Below the pieces are notes generated by a model. It saw nothing but the letters and a program-made list of their open reading frames with translations, was not told the DNA's origin and searched no databases. Positions 1 through 6,531 of a stretch of 12,868 nucleotides of DNA are shown here, in pieces. Position 1 is the first letter of the stretch, and every line of letters begins with the position of its first letter. The position numbers were made by a program, and so were the translations under genes. The stretch is from the NCBI GenBank assembly GCA_016284485.1, contig JAEEOX010000146.1, positions 1 to 12,868 of the forward strand. The letters are read 5' to 3'. This DNA comes from Bacillota bacterium. GTDB taxonomy: Bacteria > Bacillota > Clostridia > Peptostreptococcales > Anaerovoracaceae.

Positions 1-2
1 CG

Positions 3-1232
3 ATCACATCCGATAGCGACGGACAATATCATACAAGCGTTGGAGAATGGGTCGAGGAACTGTATTCGCAAAATGTTGCCACAGATGAAAAGGGGTTTTT
101 CTGTATAAATGATATCAGCGAATCACTTTTAAAAGACCAAAGTGATAGCCGAGATGAATATTATATCTATGCTGAAAGTGTTTTGCCTGTGGAGGACACG
201 GATATTCGGTTTAATTCAAACATGCCCAGTGGACTTGTGGTCGGCAGGTCTGAACTCGATAAACTTATTCCCTATGACGATGAGTTCATGTCAGAGGAGG
301 ATGTGCAGCCTTCTGCGAATATAGGCAGTGATGTTTTGAACAAGATCAACGCAGGCATCAAAAAATACACCGGAATCGATTTCTTCGCGTACGAAGGCGT
401 TTCCGACGGAGAGACACTGTGCCTGTATTATGACCATGATCCCTGGGCAGATGATGGTCTTGTACTGACGTTCAGGAAGGATGGAGACAGGTTTGTGCCT
501 GTCGCTTCTGATGAAAACATGGATGTGGCAGCCGTCAGTTGGCTTCACATGAACTACGGCAAAAGATATGATGTACGAAGCGTATCCAGCAAAAAGATCG
601 AAGTTACGGAGAAGGATGGAAAGAAGCAGTACCGGACTCTGCTCAGCTCTTATCTGAGTTTGAGATCAAACGGTGTTTCGGGAGAAATGAATGTGGAGGT
701 AGTGGTGGAGGCGGACCTGAATGATCCGGCCGCACCGTGGAAAATGTACTATGTGAGCGAGTCGTATGGGAATAACCCTCCATGGGAATTGAGGGATATC
801 AGCGAGCTGACGATACCGGCAGAGGATGAATACCCGCTGATCGAATCAAATGTGGGAGATAATCCAGATGAGATCTCCATAGTTGATGTCTTATTCAGCG
901 CATACCTTGAGAGCTTCAAAAAAGGCGGGCATAATTACGACAGCGTGCTGAACATATATTTGCTGGACTACTCGGTGGATGTGATCGATATAGTGGACAG
1001 TGACCTTAAGGAAAAACTAAGCAGTGAGGGATCGTTATCACATGCAACAGAGGACGCGATCTTTGCTTCCGTTCATTATTCAGTGACGATCGATCCTACG
1101 GAGAACAATCTGAACTACTGGCTTCCGGCAAACGGCGTTAGAGCCGGAGATGTAATCCATAAATCCAACGTGCTGTATATTGATAAAGTCGATGGAGAAT
1201 ACCAAATAGTTTCCATCGGGACCGGCTGGTAA
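3..1232 (+). CDS. Unrecognised acidic protein, 5'-truncated by the window edge
   Basis: I do not recognise this protein. The frame is open from base 3 to the TAA at 1230-1232, giving 409 visible residues, so the true start lies to the left of the window. A TTG at 183 is only an internal codon. The visible part is hydrophilic and acid-rich, with no membrane segment, cysteine motif or obvious catalytic signature. Its last ~120 residues (from about base 870) alternate helix and strand and end in a polar strand pair (LYIDKVDGEYQIVSIG). That is reminiscent of NTF2-like or other small alpha+beta domains of secreted clostridial proteins, but this is an impression of fold and not a match. A signal peptide or lipobox, if present, would lie outside the window. 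Codon choice is more AT-tolerant and less biased than in pckA or the aminopeptidase, which suggests low expression or a different history. The gene ends at a bidirectional terminator. Confidence 0.75.
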   Translation: MTSDSDGQYHTSVGEWVEELYSQNVATDEKGFFCINDISESLLKDQSDSRDEYYIYAESVLPVEDTDIRFNSNMPSGLVVGRSELDKLIPYDDEFMSEEDVQPSANIGSDVLNKINAGIKKYTGIDFFAYEGVSDGETLCLYYDHDPWADDGLVLTFRKDGDRFVPVASDENMDVAAVSWLHMNYGKRYDVRSVSSKKIEVTEKDGKKQYRTLLSSYLSLRSNGVSGEMNVEVVVEADLNDPAAPWKMYYVSESYGNNPPWELRDISELTIPAEDEYPLIESNVGDNPDEISIVDVLFSAYLESFKKGGHNYDSVLNIYLLDYSVDVIDIVDSDLKEKLSSEGSLSHATEDAIFASVHYSVTIDPTENNLNYWLPANGVRAGDVIHKSNVLYIDKVDGEYQIVSIGTGW

Positions 1233-1240
1233 ACGATAAA

Positions 1241-1280
1241 AACGGGGATGCCTCGAAAGAGCATCCCCGCGTTTGTTTTA
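1241..1280. terminator. Bidirectional intrinsic terminator between convergent genes
   Basis: CGGGGATGC at 1243-1251 pairs with GCATCCCCG at 1261-1269. An inner TC-GAAA-GA closes the loop as a GNRA-like tetraloop. A T-rich tail (GTTTGTTTTA) follows on the plus strand, and an A-rich run precedes it, giving a U-rich tail on the minus strand. It serves the gene ending at 1232 and the MFS gene, whose stop codon lies in the plus-strand T tail. Confidence 0.88.
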
Positions 1281-2597
1281 CATGTTATATATCTTTGAGA
1301 CTTCCTCCCGGTTCCTGCCGATGAAGACGATGGCCGCCAGCGTCAGGATCGCCATGGTGATCACCACCACGGTACGGACCGGAAGTATCACTGACAGCGC
1401 TCCGCCGAACAGTTCTCCGAGAAGCATGCCGGCAGTGCTCAGCATGTTGAAGGCGCCGTTGAAGCGGCCCTTCTTCTCATCCGGAACATAATTCTGTGTT
1501 CCGGAGATCCTTATGGTATAGCTGGTGATCCCGCCCACTCCGTGGAAGAAGAAGAGGATCATCATCGCCGGGATGGGAAGGAACAGATACACACCTTCGA
1601 TGAGACTGAGCATCAGGTAGACGGTCAGCGCGATGGTGTATTTTTTTGCGGCCGGAAGCTTGTGGCGGTAATGCCAAGTGCCTCCCAGCATCCTGCCCAG
1701 GACGCCCAGGGCGAACACCATGATGAAGACGTATTCGCCGTTGTCATAGGTGGACTTGAAGTAGGGCAGGGTCAGCACGTTGGTTGCTCCCATGCCGAAG
1801 AATGAGAATGCGAAGTACGCGGCAACTGCCAGGAGACCTTTCTCACTCCAGAGATATTTGAGACCTTCCCGGATGTCCCTGATAACTATATCGGGAGTGT
1901 AGCTGATCTTTGCCTGATCCTGCATAGCGCCGGGGCGCTCACCGTAATCATATTCGTTCCTGAGACTGTGGGTCACGGTGTAGGTCTCCTCCTGCCTGAT
2001 CCTGGTCTCCACCGTGGCTGCTGTGAAGAAGCACACTGCGTTTATGGCCAGGATCGGAGCCATGCCGATCTGATTGTAGAGGAAGGCTGAAACAGGCACC
2101 ATGACCGAGGAAAAGGTCTCAAGGATACTGGCCACCGAGTAGGCCTTTGAATAGTTCTCCGGCGCGATAAGAAGCGGATAGAAGCTCTCATAGGCCACCA
2201 TGTACACGCTGTTTATGGATCCCACCAGGAAGGCAAAGGCGGCGAATATGCCGAAATTGAACCAGTCCTTGAACAGGAGGAACGCAGCTATGGCGTACAG
2301 CGCAGAGGACAGGTAGTCCAGGGAGTAAATGGCCTTTTTGCGGGAGAATCTGTCCAGGAAGGCCCCCGACAGGATGGGCATGATCAGCTGCGGCGCAGTG
2401 TAGCATATCATGTAGATGGCATACAAAAACGTGGAGCTGGAGTAGTCCAGCACCATAAGGCTGATGGCGAAGCCGGAAAGGGCGTTTCCGAACATGGATA
2501 CCACGGACCCCAGCGTGATTATGGTGAAGTCGCGGGTCCAGAGCTTCGGGGCTCCCGCCTGGTCTGAAGTTTTGGTCACTCTGTCTGTGTCTGCCAT
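1278..2597 (-). CDS. Major facilitator superfamily (MFS) transporter
   Basis: A 439-residue, 12-helix inner-membrane transporter, probably a proton-driven exporter; the substrate cannot be told. The first helices start near 'ITLGSVVSMFGNALSGFAISLMV'. MFS motif A follows TM2 as GAFLDRFSRKK, with the expected D-R-x-x-R-K-K pattern. A hydrophilic central loop of about 60 residues (rich in E, R, Y, D) separates the two six-helix halves. The late glycine-rich helix GMLLGELFGG fits the second half. I chose ATG 2597 (MADTDRV...) because GGGAGA lies five bases upstream. The ATG at 2615 has no ribosome site and falls in a hairpin loop. The length is normal for MFS_1/MFS_3-type drug or siderophore exporters. 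It is divergent from the MATE exporter, so the two may respond to related stresses. Confidence 0.9.
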   Translation of the reverse strand: MADTDRVTKTSDQAGAPKLWTRDFTIITLGSVVSMFGNALSGFAISLMVLDYSSSTFLYAIYMICYTAPQLIMPILSGAFLDRFSRKKAIYSLDYLSSALYAIAAFLLFKDWFNFGIFAAFAFLVGSINSVYMVAYESFYPLLIAPENYSKAYSVASILETFSSVMVPVSAFLYNQIGMAPILAINAVCFFTAATVETRIRQEETYTVTHSLRNEYDYGERPGAMQDQAKISYTPDIVIRDIREGLKYLWSEKGLLAVAAYFAFSFFGMGATNVLTLPYFKSTYDNGEYVFIMVFALGVLGRMLGGTWHYRHKLPAAKKYTIALTVYLMLSLIEGVYLFLPIPAMMILFFFHGVGGITSYTIRISGTQNYVPDEKKGRFNGAFNMLSTAGMLLGELFGGALSVILPVRTVVVITMAILTLAAIVFIGRNREEVSKIYNM

Positions 2598-2602
2598 TAC
2601 GT

Positions 2603-2631
2603 CTCCCGCCGGCATATGAGCCGGCAGGGAG
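2603..2631 (-). promoter_or_regulatory. 5' leader hairpin enclosing the MFS ribosome binding site
   Basis: In the minus-strand transcript, GCCGGC (2625-2620) pairs with GCCGGC (2613-2608) around the loop TCATAT. Past a one-base bulge at 2626, CTCCC (2631-2627) pairs with GGGAG (2607-2603). The second arm contains the Shine-Dalgarno GGGAG for the ATG at 2597. Translation could therefore be limited by the structure. The full stem forms only if transcription begins by about 2631; the inner six-pair stem also forms with a start at 2625. Confidence 0.55.
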
Positions 2632-2632
2632 T

Positions 2633-2661
2633 ATTATATCATATATAATGTTCCAATGCAA
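2633..2661 (-). promoter_or_regulatory. Promoter for the MFS gene
   Basis: On the minus strand, TTGCAT (2661-2656) is followed by a 17-base spacer and a perfect TATAAT (2638-2633). This is a sigma-A type promoter. The predicted start is near 2625-2627, just at the leader hairpin. Confidence 0.75.
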
Positions 2662-2710
2662 AATATCCGCAATAGATTTTATTGATGTTCCACAAAAGCT
2701 GCAGGTGTTG

Positions 2711-2719
2711 TGATACAAT
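2711..2719 (+). promoter_or_regulatory. Extended -10 promoter for the MATE gene
   Basis: TGATACAAT reads as an extended -10 (TG-n-TACAAT), with no good -35 at the usual distance. The nearest candidate, TTCCAC at 2688, would need a 20-base spacer. The expected start is near 2726-2731, at or just before the ATG at 2731. Confidence 0.5.
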
Positions 2720-2730
2720 GAATAATTGCA

Positions 2731-4125
2731 ATGGAAAGACCTAACCCTACTGAAGAGATCAGAACAAACAGGGAACTGTCCCTCATAAGGAAGATCGAGA
2801 TCGCTCTCAAACTCAGTCTGCCCATAATACTGGCGCAGATCACCGTAATCGCCATGCAGTACATCGACGCGGCCATGGTGGGACGTCTGGGAGCGCAGGC
2901 TTCCGCATCGGTGGGACTGGTGTCGTCATCCATCTGGCTGATCGAGGACGTGTCTCTGGCGCCGGTCTTCGGCTATTCGGTGCTCATCTCTCACAGAGCG
3001 GGGGCGAATGACGGCGCAGGGTCCAGAAACATTTTCAGACAGGGCATCAAAGTGTCACTGATGGTGGCCTGCGCTGCGGCGGTGCTGGGCTCCATCCTGG
3101 CATTTCCCCTCCCGAGGCTGCTTGGGGCGGAGCAGGAGATCAGAAGAGATGCCACCATATATTTCCTGATAATCTCAGCCACTCTTCCGCTGAACAATCT
3201 GGGGTTCTACGCCATGAAGAGCCTTCAGGCCATAGGCGACACCAGAACGCCCGGGCTTCTGTCCATAGCAAGGTGTGCTTTGAACATAGTTTTCAACGCT
3301 TTTCTGATATACGGAGAATTCACGGTGCTGGGCCTCGAGCTGAGAGGCGCAGGTCTGGGAGTGGCAGGAGCTGCTCTGGGCACGGTGCTCTCCAATGCGC
3401 TGGTGGGTATCGTGTTGCTGCTCATCGGAGCCATAAGAGAGCCTTTCCTCAGGATACTCAGGAATGAGCATGCTCCCATCCGTCTGGATGTGTTCAAGCA
3501 GGCTCTCAAGATCGCCATACCCATGGCCATGGAGTCCATCGCACTTAACGGAGCTCAGGTGGCTTCCACCAGGATCGTGGCTCCTCTGGGTACGGTGTCC
3601 ATCGCCGCCAACTCCTTCGCAGTCACGGCTGAAGCTCTTTGCTACATGCCGGGCTACGGTCTGGAGGGAGCAGCCATGACGCTGGTAGGACAGAGCATAG
3701 GAGCCGAGAACAAGCCAATGGCCAAGAGCTTCGCCTGGATATCCACCTTCATGGGAATGATCATCATGGGTATCACAGGGGTCATCATGTACTTCGCCTG
3801 CCCGCTGGTCCTGGGTTTCCTTACGCCTGTGGAGGAGGTTAGAATGCTGGCGGTCAGCGTACTCAGGATCGAGCTTCTGGTGGAGCCCCTGTTCGGTGCA
3901 TCCATCGTGGCGGCCGGTGCCCTGAGGGGCGCAGGAGATACGCTTGTGCCCGGGATCATGAACATGGTGAGCATCTGGGGAGTGAGGATCACTCTCATGC
4001 TCATCCTGGTGGGCCGCATTGGACTAACAGGCGCATGGATCGCCATGGCCATAGAACTGGCCTTCAGGGGGACCATATTCCTCATCAGACTGGCCAGGGG
4101 CAAATGGCTGGACATAAAAATCTGA
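2731..4125 (+). CDS. MATE family multidrug/solute efflux protein
   Basis: A 464-residue polytopic membrane protein of the MATE (NorM/DinF-like) family, which exports cationic drugs or metabolites using a Na+ or H+ gradient. The N-terminal helix signature LSLPIILAQITVIAMQYIDAAMVGRLG is typical. It is followed by a loop with GANDGAGSRNIFRQG and by two pseudo-symmetric six-helix halves. The second half opens at about residue 255 (ALKIAIPMAMESIALNGAQVAST) and ends near a basic tail. The length is normal. The ATG at 2731 is the only sensible start before TM1, yet no Shine-Dalgarno precedes it. With the extended -10 twelve bases upstream, the message may be leaderless. No terminator is seen after the stop, so read-through into pckA is possible. 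Substrate unknown. Confidence 0.92.
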   Translation: MERPNPTEEIRTNRELSLIRKIEIALKLSLPIILAQITVIAMQYIDAAMVGRLGAQASASVGLVSSSIWLIEDVSLAPVFGYSVLISHRAGANDGAGSRNIFRQGIKVSLMVACAAAVLGSILAFPLPRLLGAEQEIRRDATIYFLIISATLPLNNLGFYAMKSLQAIGDTRTPGLLSIARCALNIVFNAFLIYGEFTVLGLELRGAGLGVAGAALGTVLSNALVGIVLLLIGAIREPFLRILRNEHAPIRLDVFKQALKIAIPMAMESIALNGAQVASTRIVAPLGTVSIAANSFAVTAEALCYMPGYGLEGAAMTLVGQSIGAENKPMAKSFAWISTFMGMIIMGITGVIMYFACPLVLGFLTPVEEVRMLAVSVLRIELLVEPLFGASIVAAGALRGAGDTLVPGIMNMVSIWGVRITLMLILVGRIGLTGAWIAMAIELAFRGTIFLIRLARGKWLDIKI

Positions 4126-4153
4126 ACTTGTATGTAGCAAAACATATTTTTTG

Positions 4154-4162
4154 TGTTACAAT
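4154..4162 (+). promoter_or_regulatory. Extended -10 promoter for pckA
   Basis: TGTTACAAT is an extended -10 of the same TG-n-TACAAT form as at the MATE gene. The -35 region is weak: TTGTAT at 4128-4133 is 23 bases away. The expected start is near 4169. Confidence 0.5.
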
Positions 4163-4181
4163 CGATAGGAAGACATGAACA

Positions 4182-4203
4182 GTACCGCGCAGCATGCCGG
4201 TAC
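4182..4203 (+). promoter_or_regulatory. Hairpin in the pckA leader
   Basis: GTACCG (4182-4187) pairs with CGGTAC (4198-4203). After a bulged C, GCA pairs with TGC around a GCA loop. The stem sits about 20 bases upstream of the AGGAGG ribosome site, in the predicted leader between start site and gene. It has no U tail, so it is not a terminator. It may stabilise the mRNA or have a regulatory role. Confidence 0.4.
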
Positions 4204-4237
4204 CCGGAAAGAGCATTCTGATCAGGAGGAGATATCA

Positions 4238-5845
4238 ATGCGTACCATCGATCTTACAGAATATGGGATCACAGGATCAAAGGGGATCGTTTATCAGCCG
4301 TCATATGAGAAGCTTTTCTACGATGAGACAGACCCGGGTCTGACCGGATACGAGAAGGGCACTCTCGTTGATAACGGTGCGGTAAACGTCATGACCGGTA
4401 TCTACACCGGACGTTCCCCCAAGGACAAATACATCGTGGTGGACGACACGTCCAGGAAGACCGTGTGGTGGGCTACCCCGGAGTTCCCCAACGACAATCA
4501 TCCCATATCTGAGAAGGTCTGGGCACAGCTCAAAAAGAAGGCCATAAAGCAGCTGAGCAACAAGAGACTGTACGTGGTGGACGCCTTCTGCGGAGCGGGA
4601 AACCGCAAGGAGAGAATGGCTGTCCGCTTCATCATGGAAGTTGCATGGCAGGCTCATTTCGTAAAGAACATGTTCATCAGACCCACAGAGGAGGAACTGG
4701 AGAACTTCAAGCCTGATTTCGTTGTGTACACGGCATCCAAGGCCAAGGTCACCAACTACAAGAGGCTGGGGCTCAACTCTGAGACCGCCGTGGCATTCAA
4801 CGTATCATCCCGGGAGCAGGTCATCCTCAACACCTGGTATGGCGGAGAGATGAAGAAGGGCATGTTCTCCATGATGAATTACTTCCTGCCTCTGGGCGGC
4901 GTCGCAGCCATGCACTGCTCTGCCAACACCGACCTGAACGGCGAGAACACTGCAATTTTCTTCGGACTTTCCGGAACCGGCAAGACCACTCTCTCGACAG
5001 ACCCCAAGAGGCTCCTCATAGGAGATGATGAGCACGGCTGGGACGATCAGGGCGTGTTCAACTTCGAGGGAGGCTGCTACGCCAAGACCATCGATCTGGA
5101 TGAAGAGGCGGAACCGGACATCTACCACGCCATCAGACGTGATGCGCTCATGGAGAACATCACCGTGGCGGAGGACGGGACCCCGGATTACTCTGATTCC
5201 AGCGTAACTGAGAACACCCGTGTATCGTATCCCATAGATCATATCGAGAACATAGTGAGACCCATATCCGAAGGACCTTCGGCCAAGTCCATCATCTTCC
5301 TTTCGGCAGATGCGTTCGGAGTGCTTCCCCCGGTATCCATCCTCAGCCAGGAGCAGATGGAGTATTACTTCCTTTCGGGATTCACCTCGAAGCTGGCGGG
5401 GACCGAGAGAGGCATCACCGAGCCGACTCCGACTTTCTCAGCCTGCTTCGGTCAGGCTTTCCTGGAGCTCCAGCCGCTTAAGTATGCAACTGAGCTCCTG
5501 AAGAGAGTGCGTAAGTCAGGTTCCAGAACCTTCCTTGTGAACACCGGATGGAACGGAACGGGCAAGAGGATCTCCATAAAGGATCCCAGAGGCATCATAG
5601 ACGCCATCCTTTCCGGAGCCATAGACAAGGCACCTACCAAGGAGATACCCTACTTCGGACTGACCATACCCACAACCCTTGAGGGAGTGCAGGACGGGAT
5701 ACTGGATCCCAGAGATACCTATGAAGATCCCGCTCAGTGGGAGGAGAAAGCTAAGAAGCTGGCAGGCATGTTCATCGAGAACTTCAGGAAGTATGAGATC
5801 TATGAAGGAGCGGACAAACTGGCCAAGGTAGGACCCAGACTTTAG
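4238..5845 (+). CDS. pckA: Phosphoenolpyruvate carboxykinase (ATP)
   Basis: Interconverts oxaloacetate + ATP with PEP + CO2 + ADP in the cytosol. In anaerobes it may run towards oxaloacetate as well as in gluconeogenesis. The 535-residue length is normal for the family, and the sequence closely resembles the Anaerobiospirillum type. Visible active-site elements are R59 in YTGRSPKDK, K206-K207 in GGEMKKG, H226 in AAMHCSAN, the P-loop GLSGTGKT at 243-250, the metal-binding D263-D264 in IGDDEHGW, and R328 in ENTRVSYP. All expected key residues are present. The ATG at 4238 is preceded by AGGAGG at ideal spacing. An in-frame ATG at 4175 would add 21 polar residues with no family counterpart. The gene has its own promoter and terminator, and codon usage is strongly biased (AAG, TTC, GAG), consistent with high expression. 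Confidence 0.98.
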   Translation: MRTIDLTEYGITGSKGIVYQPSYEKLFYDETDPGLTGYEKGTLVDNGAVNVMTGIYTGRSPKDKYIVVDDTSRKTVWWATPEFPNDNHPISEKVWAQLKKKAIKQLSNKRLYVVDAFCGAGNRKERMAVRFIMEVAWQAHFVKNMFIRPTEEELENFKPDFVVYTASKAKVTNYKRLGLNSETAVAFNVSSREQVILNTWYGGEMKKGMFSMMNYFLPLGGVAAMHCSANTDLNGENTAIFFGLSGTGKTTLSTDPKRLLIGDDEHGWDDQGVFNFEGGCYAKTIDLDEEAEPDIYHAIRRDALMENITVAEDGTPDYSDSSVTENTRVSYPIDHIENIVRPISEGPSAKSIIFLSADAFGVLPPVSILSQEQMEYYFLSGFTSKLAGTERGITEPTPTFSACFGQAFLELQPLKYATELLKRVRKSGSRTFLVNTGWNGTGKRISIKDPRGIIDAILSGAIDKAPTKEIPYFGLTIPTTLEGVQDGILDPRDTYEDPAQWEEKAKKLAGMFIENFRKYEIYEGADKLAKVGPRL

Positions 5846-5851
5846 AGCTCC

Positions 5852-5890
5852 GCGGGAGAACTTGCCAAATTGGCAAGTTTTATGACCCGC
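5852..5890 (+). terminator. Intrinsic terminator after pckA
   Basis: AACTTGCCA (5859-5867) pairs with TGGCAAGTT (5871-5879) across an AAT loop, followed by a short TTTTAT tail. Outer GCGGG (5852-5856) and CCCGC (5886-5890) could extend the structure. The T tract is short, so termination may be partial. Confidence 0.65.
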
Positions 5891-5922
5891 ATATGCCAAA
5901 ATTGAAATATCTGAAATGCCGA

Positions 5923-5958
5923 TTACCCCTTATTATTTAGTTGTATATATAAGGGGTA
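5923..5958 (+). promoter_or_regulatory. Promoter and inverted-repeat operator upstream of the XRE gene
   Basis: TACCCCTTAT (5924-5933) and ATAAGGGGTA (5949-5958) are perfect 10-base inverted arms, 15 bases apart. A candidate promoter lies within: TTACCC (5923-5928), a 17-base spacer and TATATA (5946-5951). Each arm therefore covers one promoter element. This is the expected arrangement for an autorepressed XRE gene. As RNA it could instead form a 10-pair hairpin. Confidence 0.55.
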
Positions 5959-5983
5959 TTTCATTTGAAAGGCTGCTGTCGCT

Positions 5984-6000
5984 ATGTTATCTGATAACAT
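5984..6000 (+). promoter_or_regulatory. 17-base perfect palindrome over the XRE start codon
   Basis: ATGTTATC-T-GATAACAT is a perfect 8+1+8 palindrome whose first three bases are the start codon. Its size and symmetry fit the operator of a dimeric helix-turn-helix repressor. I infer autoregulation by the encoded protein. The codons also encode MLSDNI, so chance or coding constraint cannot be excluded. Confidence 0.5.
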
Positions 6001-6307
6001 CAAAAAAGTCCGCGTTGCTTGCGGAATGTCTCAGCGCGAGGCGTCTGAGCTTTTAGGTATTTCATCTTCCGTATATTCCAGGTATGAGACCGGAAACCGC
6101 ATGCCTCCTCTCGACATGTTCGAGAAGATGGCAGACGTTTTCGGCGTGTCATGCGATGAACTTCTGGGAAGAAATACGGTGACCGGTGTAGTGCTGACAG
6201 AATATGAGAGAGATTTAGTTGAGGCTTTTCGATCGGCAGACATGAGGGCGAGGGAGGATGCCGCACGACTGCTTTCGGATCATCCTGACACCGGGAGAGT
6301 GAAATAG
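5984..6307 (+). CDS. XRE-family helix-turn-helix transcriptional regulator
   Basis: A 107-residue DNA-binding protein with one Cro/CI-type helix-turn-helix at about residues 5-61. The fold is visible in IKKVRVACGMSQREASELLG (helices 1-2), ISSSVYSRYETGNRMPP (recognition helix and the conserved YE-x-G-x-R turn) and LDMFEKMADVFGVSCDELLG. The remaining ~45 residues are helical and charged (EYERDLVEAFRSADMRAREDAARLL), probably a short dimerisation tail. No ligand or peptidase domain is present. The ribosome site is weak (GAAAGG, about 12 bases upstream of ATG). The gene is monocistronic with its own terminator. Two strong inverted repeats lie at its promoter and start codon, suggesting it represses itself. 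Its other targets are not evident; pckA upstream and the aminopeptidase downstream do not carry copies of these repeats. Confidence 0.93.
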   Translation: MLSDNIKKVRVACGMSQREASELLGISSSVYSRYETGNRMPPLDMFEKMADVFGVSCDELLGRNTVTGVVLTEYERDLVEAFRSADMRAREDAARLLSDHPDTGRVK

Positions 6308-6378
6308 GAAGGAGCCGGACGCGGTTTATATGGAACGGGATGTGCCCGGGGGTTTTGATTTTTTTGAAATGATGAGGG

Positions 6379-6403
6379 AGAGCCGGTGGAAGGCTCTTTT
6401 TTT
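6379..6403 (+). terminator. Intrinsic terminator after the XRE gene
   Basis: AGAGCC (6379-6384) pairs with GGCTCT (6392-6397) around a seven-base loop, and a run of seven T ends at 6403. The rest of 6308-6531 holds the promoter of the next operon and no convincing gene. Confidence 0.85.
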
Positions 6404-6452
6404 GCGCAAAAAATACGGAGCGGGGGACGGATCAAAGATTTTTTTGTTGCAC

Positions 6453-6488
6453 TTGAATTTTGACACACATTCGAGTAAACTATCCAAT
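6453..6488 (+). promoter_or_regulatory. Promoter region of the aminopeptidase operon
   Basis: Two registers are possible. TTGAAT (6453-6458) with a 17-base spacer leads to TAAACT (6476-6481). A perfect -35 TTGACA (6460-6465) with a 17-base spacer leads to the poorer TCCAAT (6483-6488). Either gives a leader of about 35-45 bases before ATG 6532. Confidence 0.5.
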
Positions 6489-6531
6489 GGAGTTGTGTGG
6501 CTCCAATAGAATCAACAGGAGGTCATACCAT

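Noticed and set aside
120..300. Possible YARHG-like motif in the left-edge protein (around VLPVEDTDIRF and the following SEL segment)
   Set aside because: The defining ARNEIYARHG-type core is absent.
1273..1805. Plus-strand open frames opposite the MFS gene
   Set aside because: They are shadows of a well-supported membrane protein on the other strand, with no ribosome sites.
2598..2615. ATG 2615 as the MFS start
   Set aside because: No ribosome site upstream, and the codon falls in the leader hairpin loop; ATG 2597 has GGGAGA at good spacing.
4175..4237. ATG 4175 as the main pckA start
   Set aside because: The 21 extra residues have no family counterpart. AGGA before it would probably be at or near the transcript end, whereas 4238 has AGGAGG.
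6330..6509. 59-codon open frame (MERDVPGG...) between the XRE gene and the aminopeptidase
   Set aside because: It runs through the XRE terminator hairpin and its T tract and through the next promoter, and AAGGAG is too far upstream of its ATG.
6460..6531. Upstream TTG start for the aminopeptidase, adding 24 residues
   Set aside because: It lies within the promoter, and ATG 6532 has an ideal AGGAGGT.
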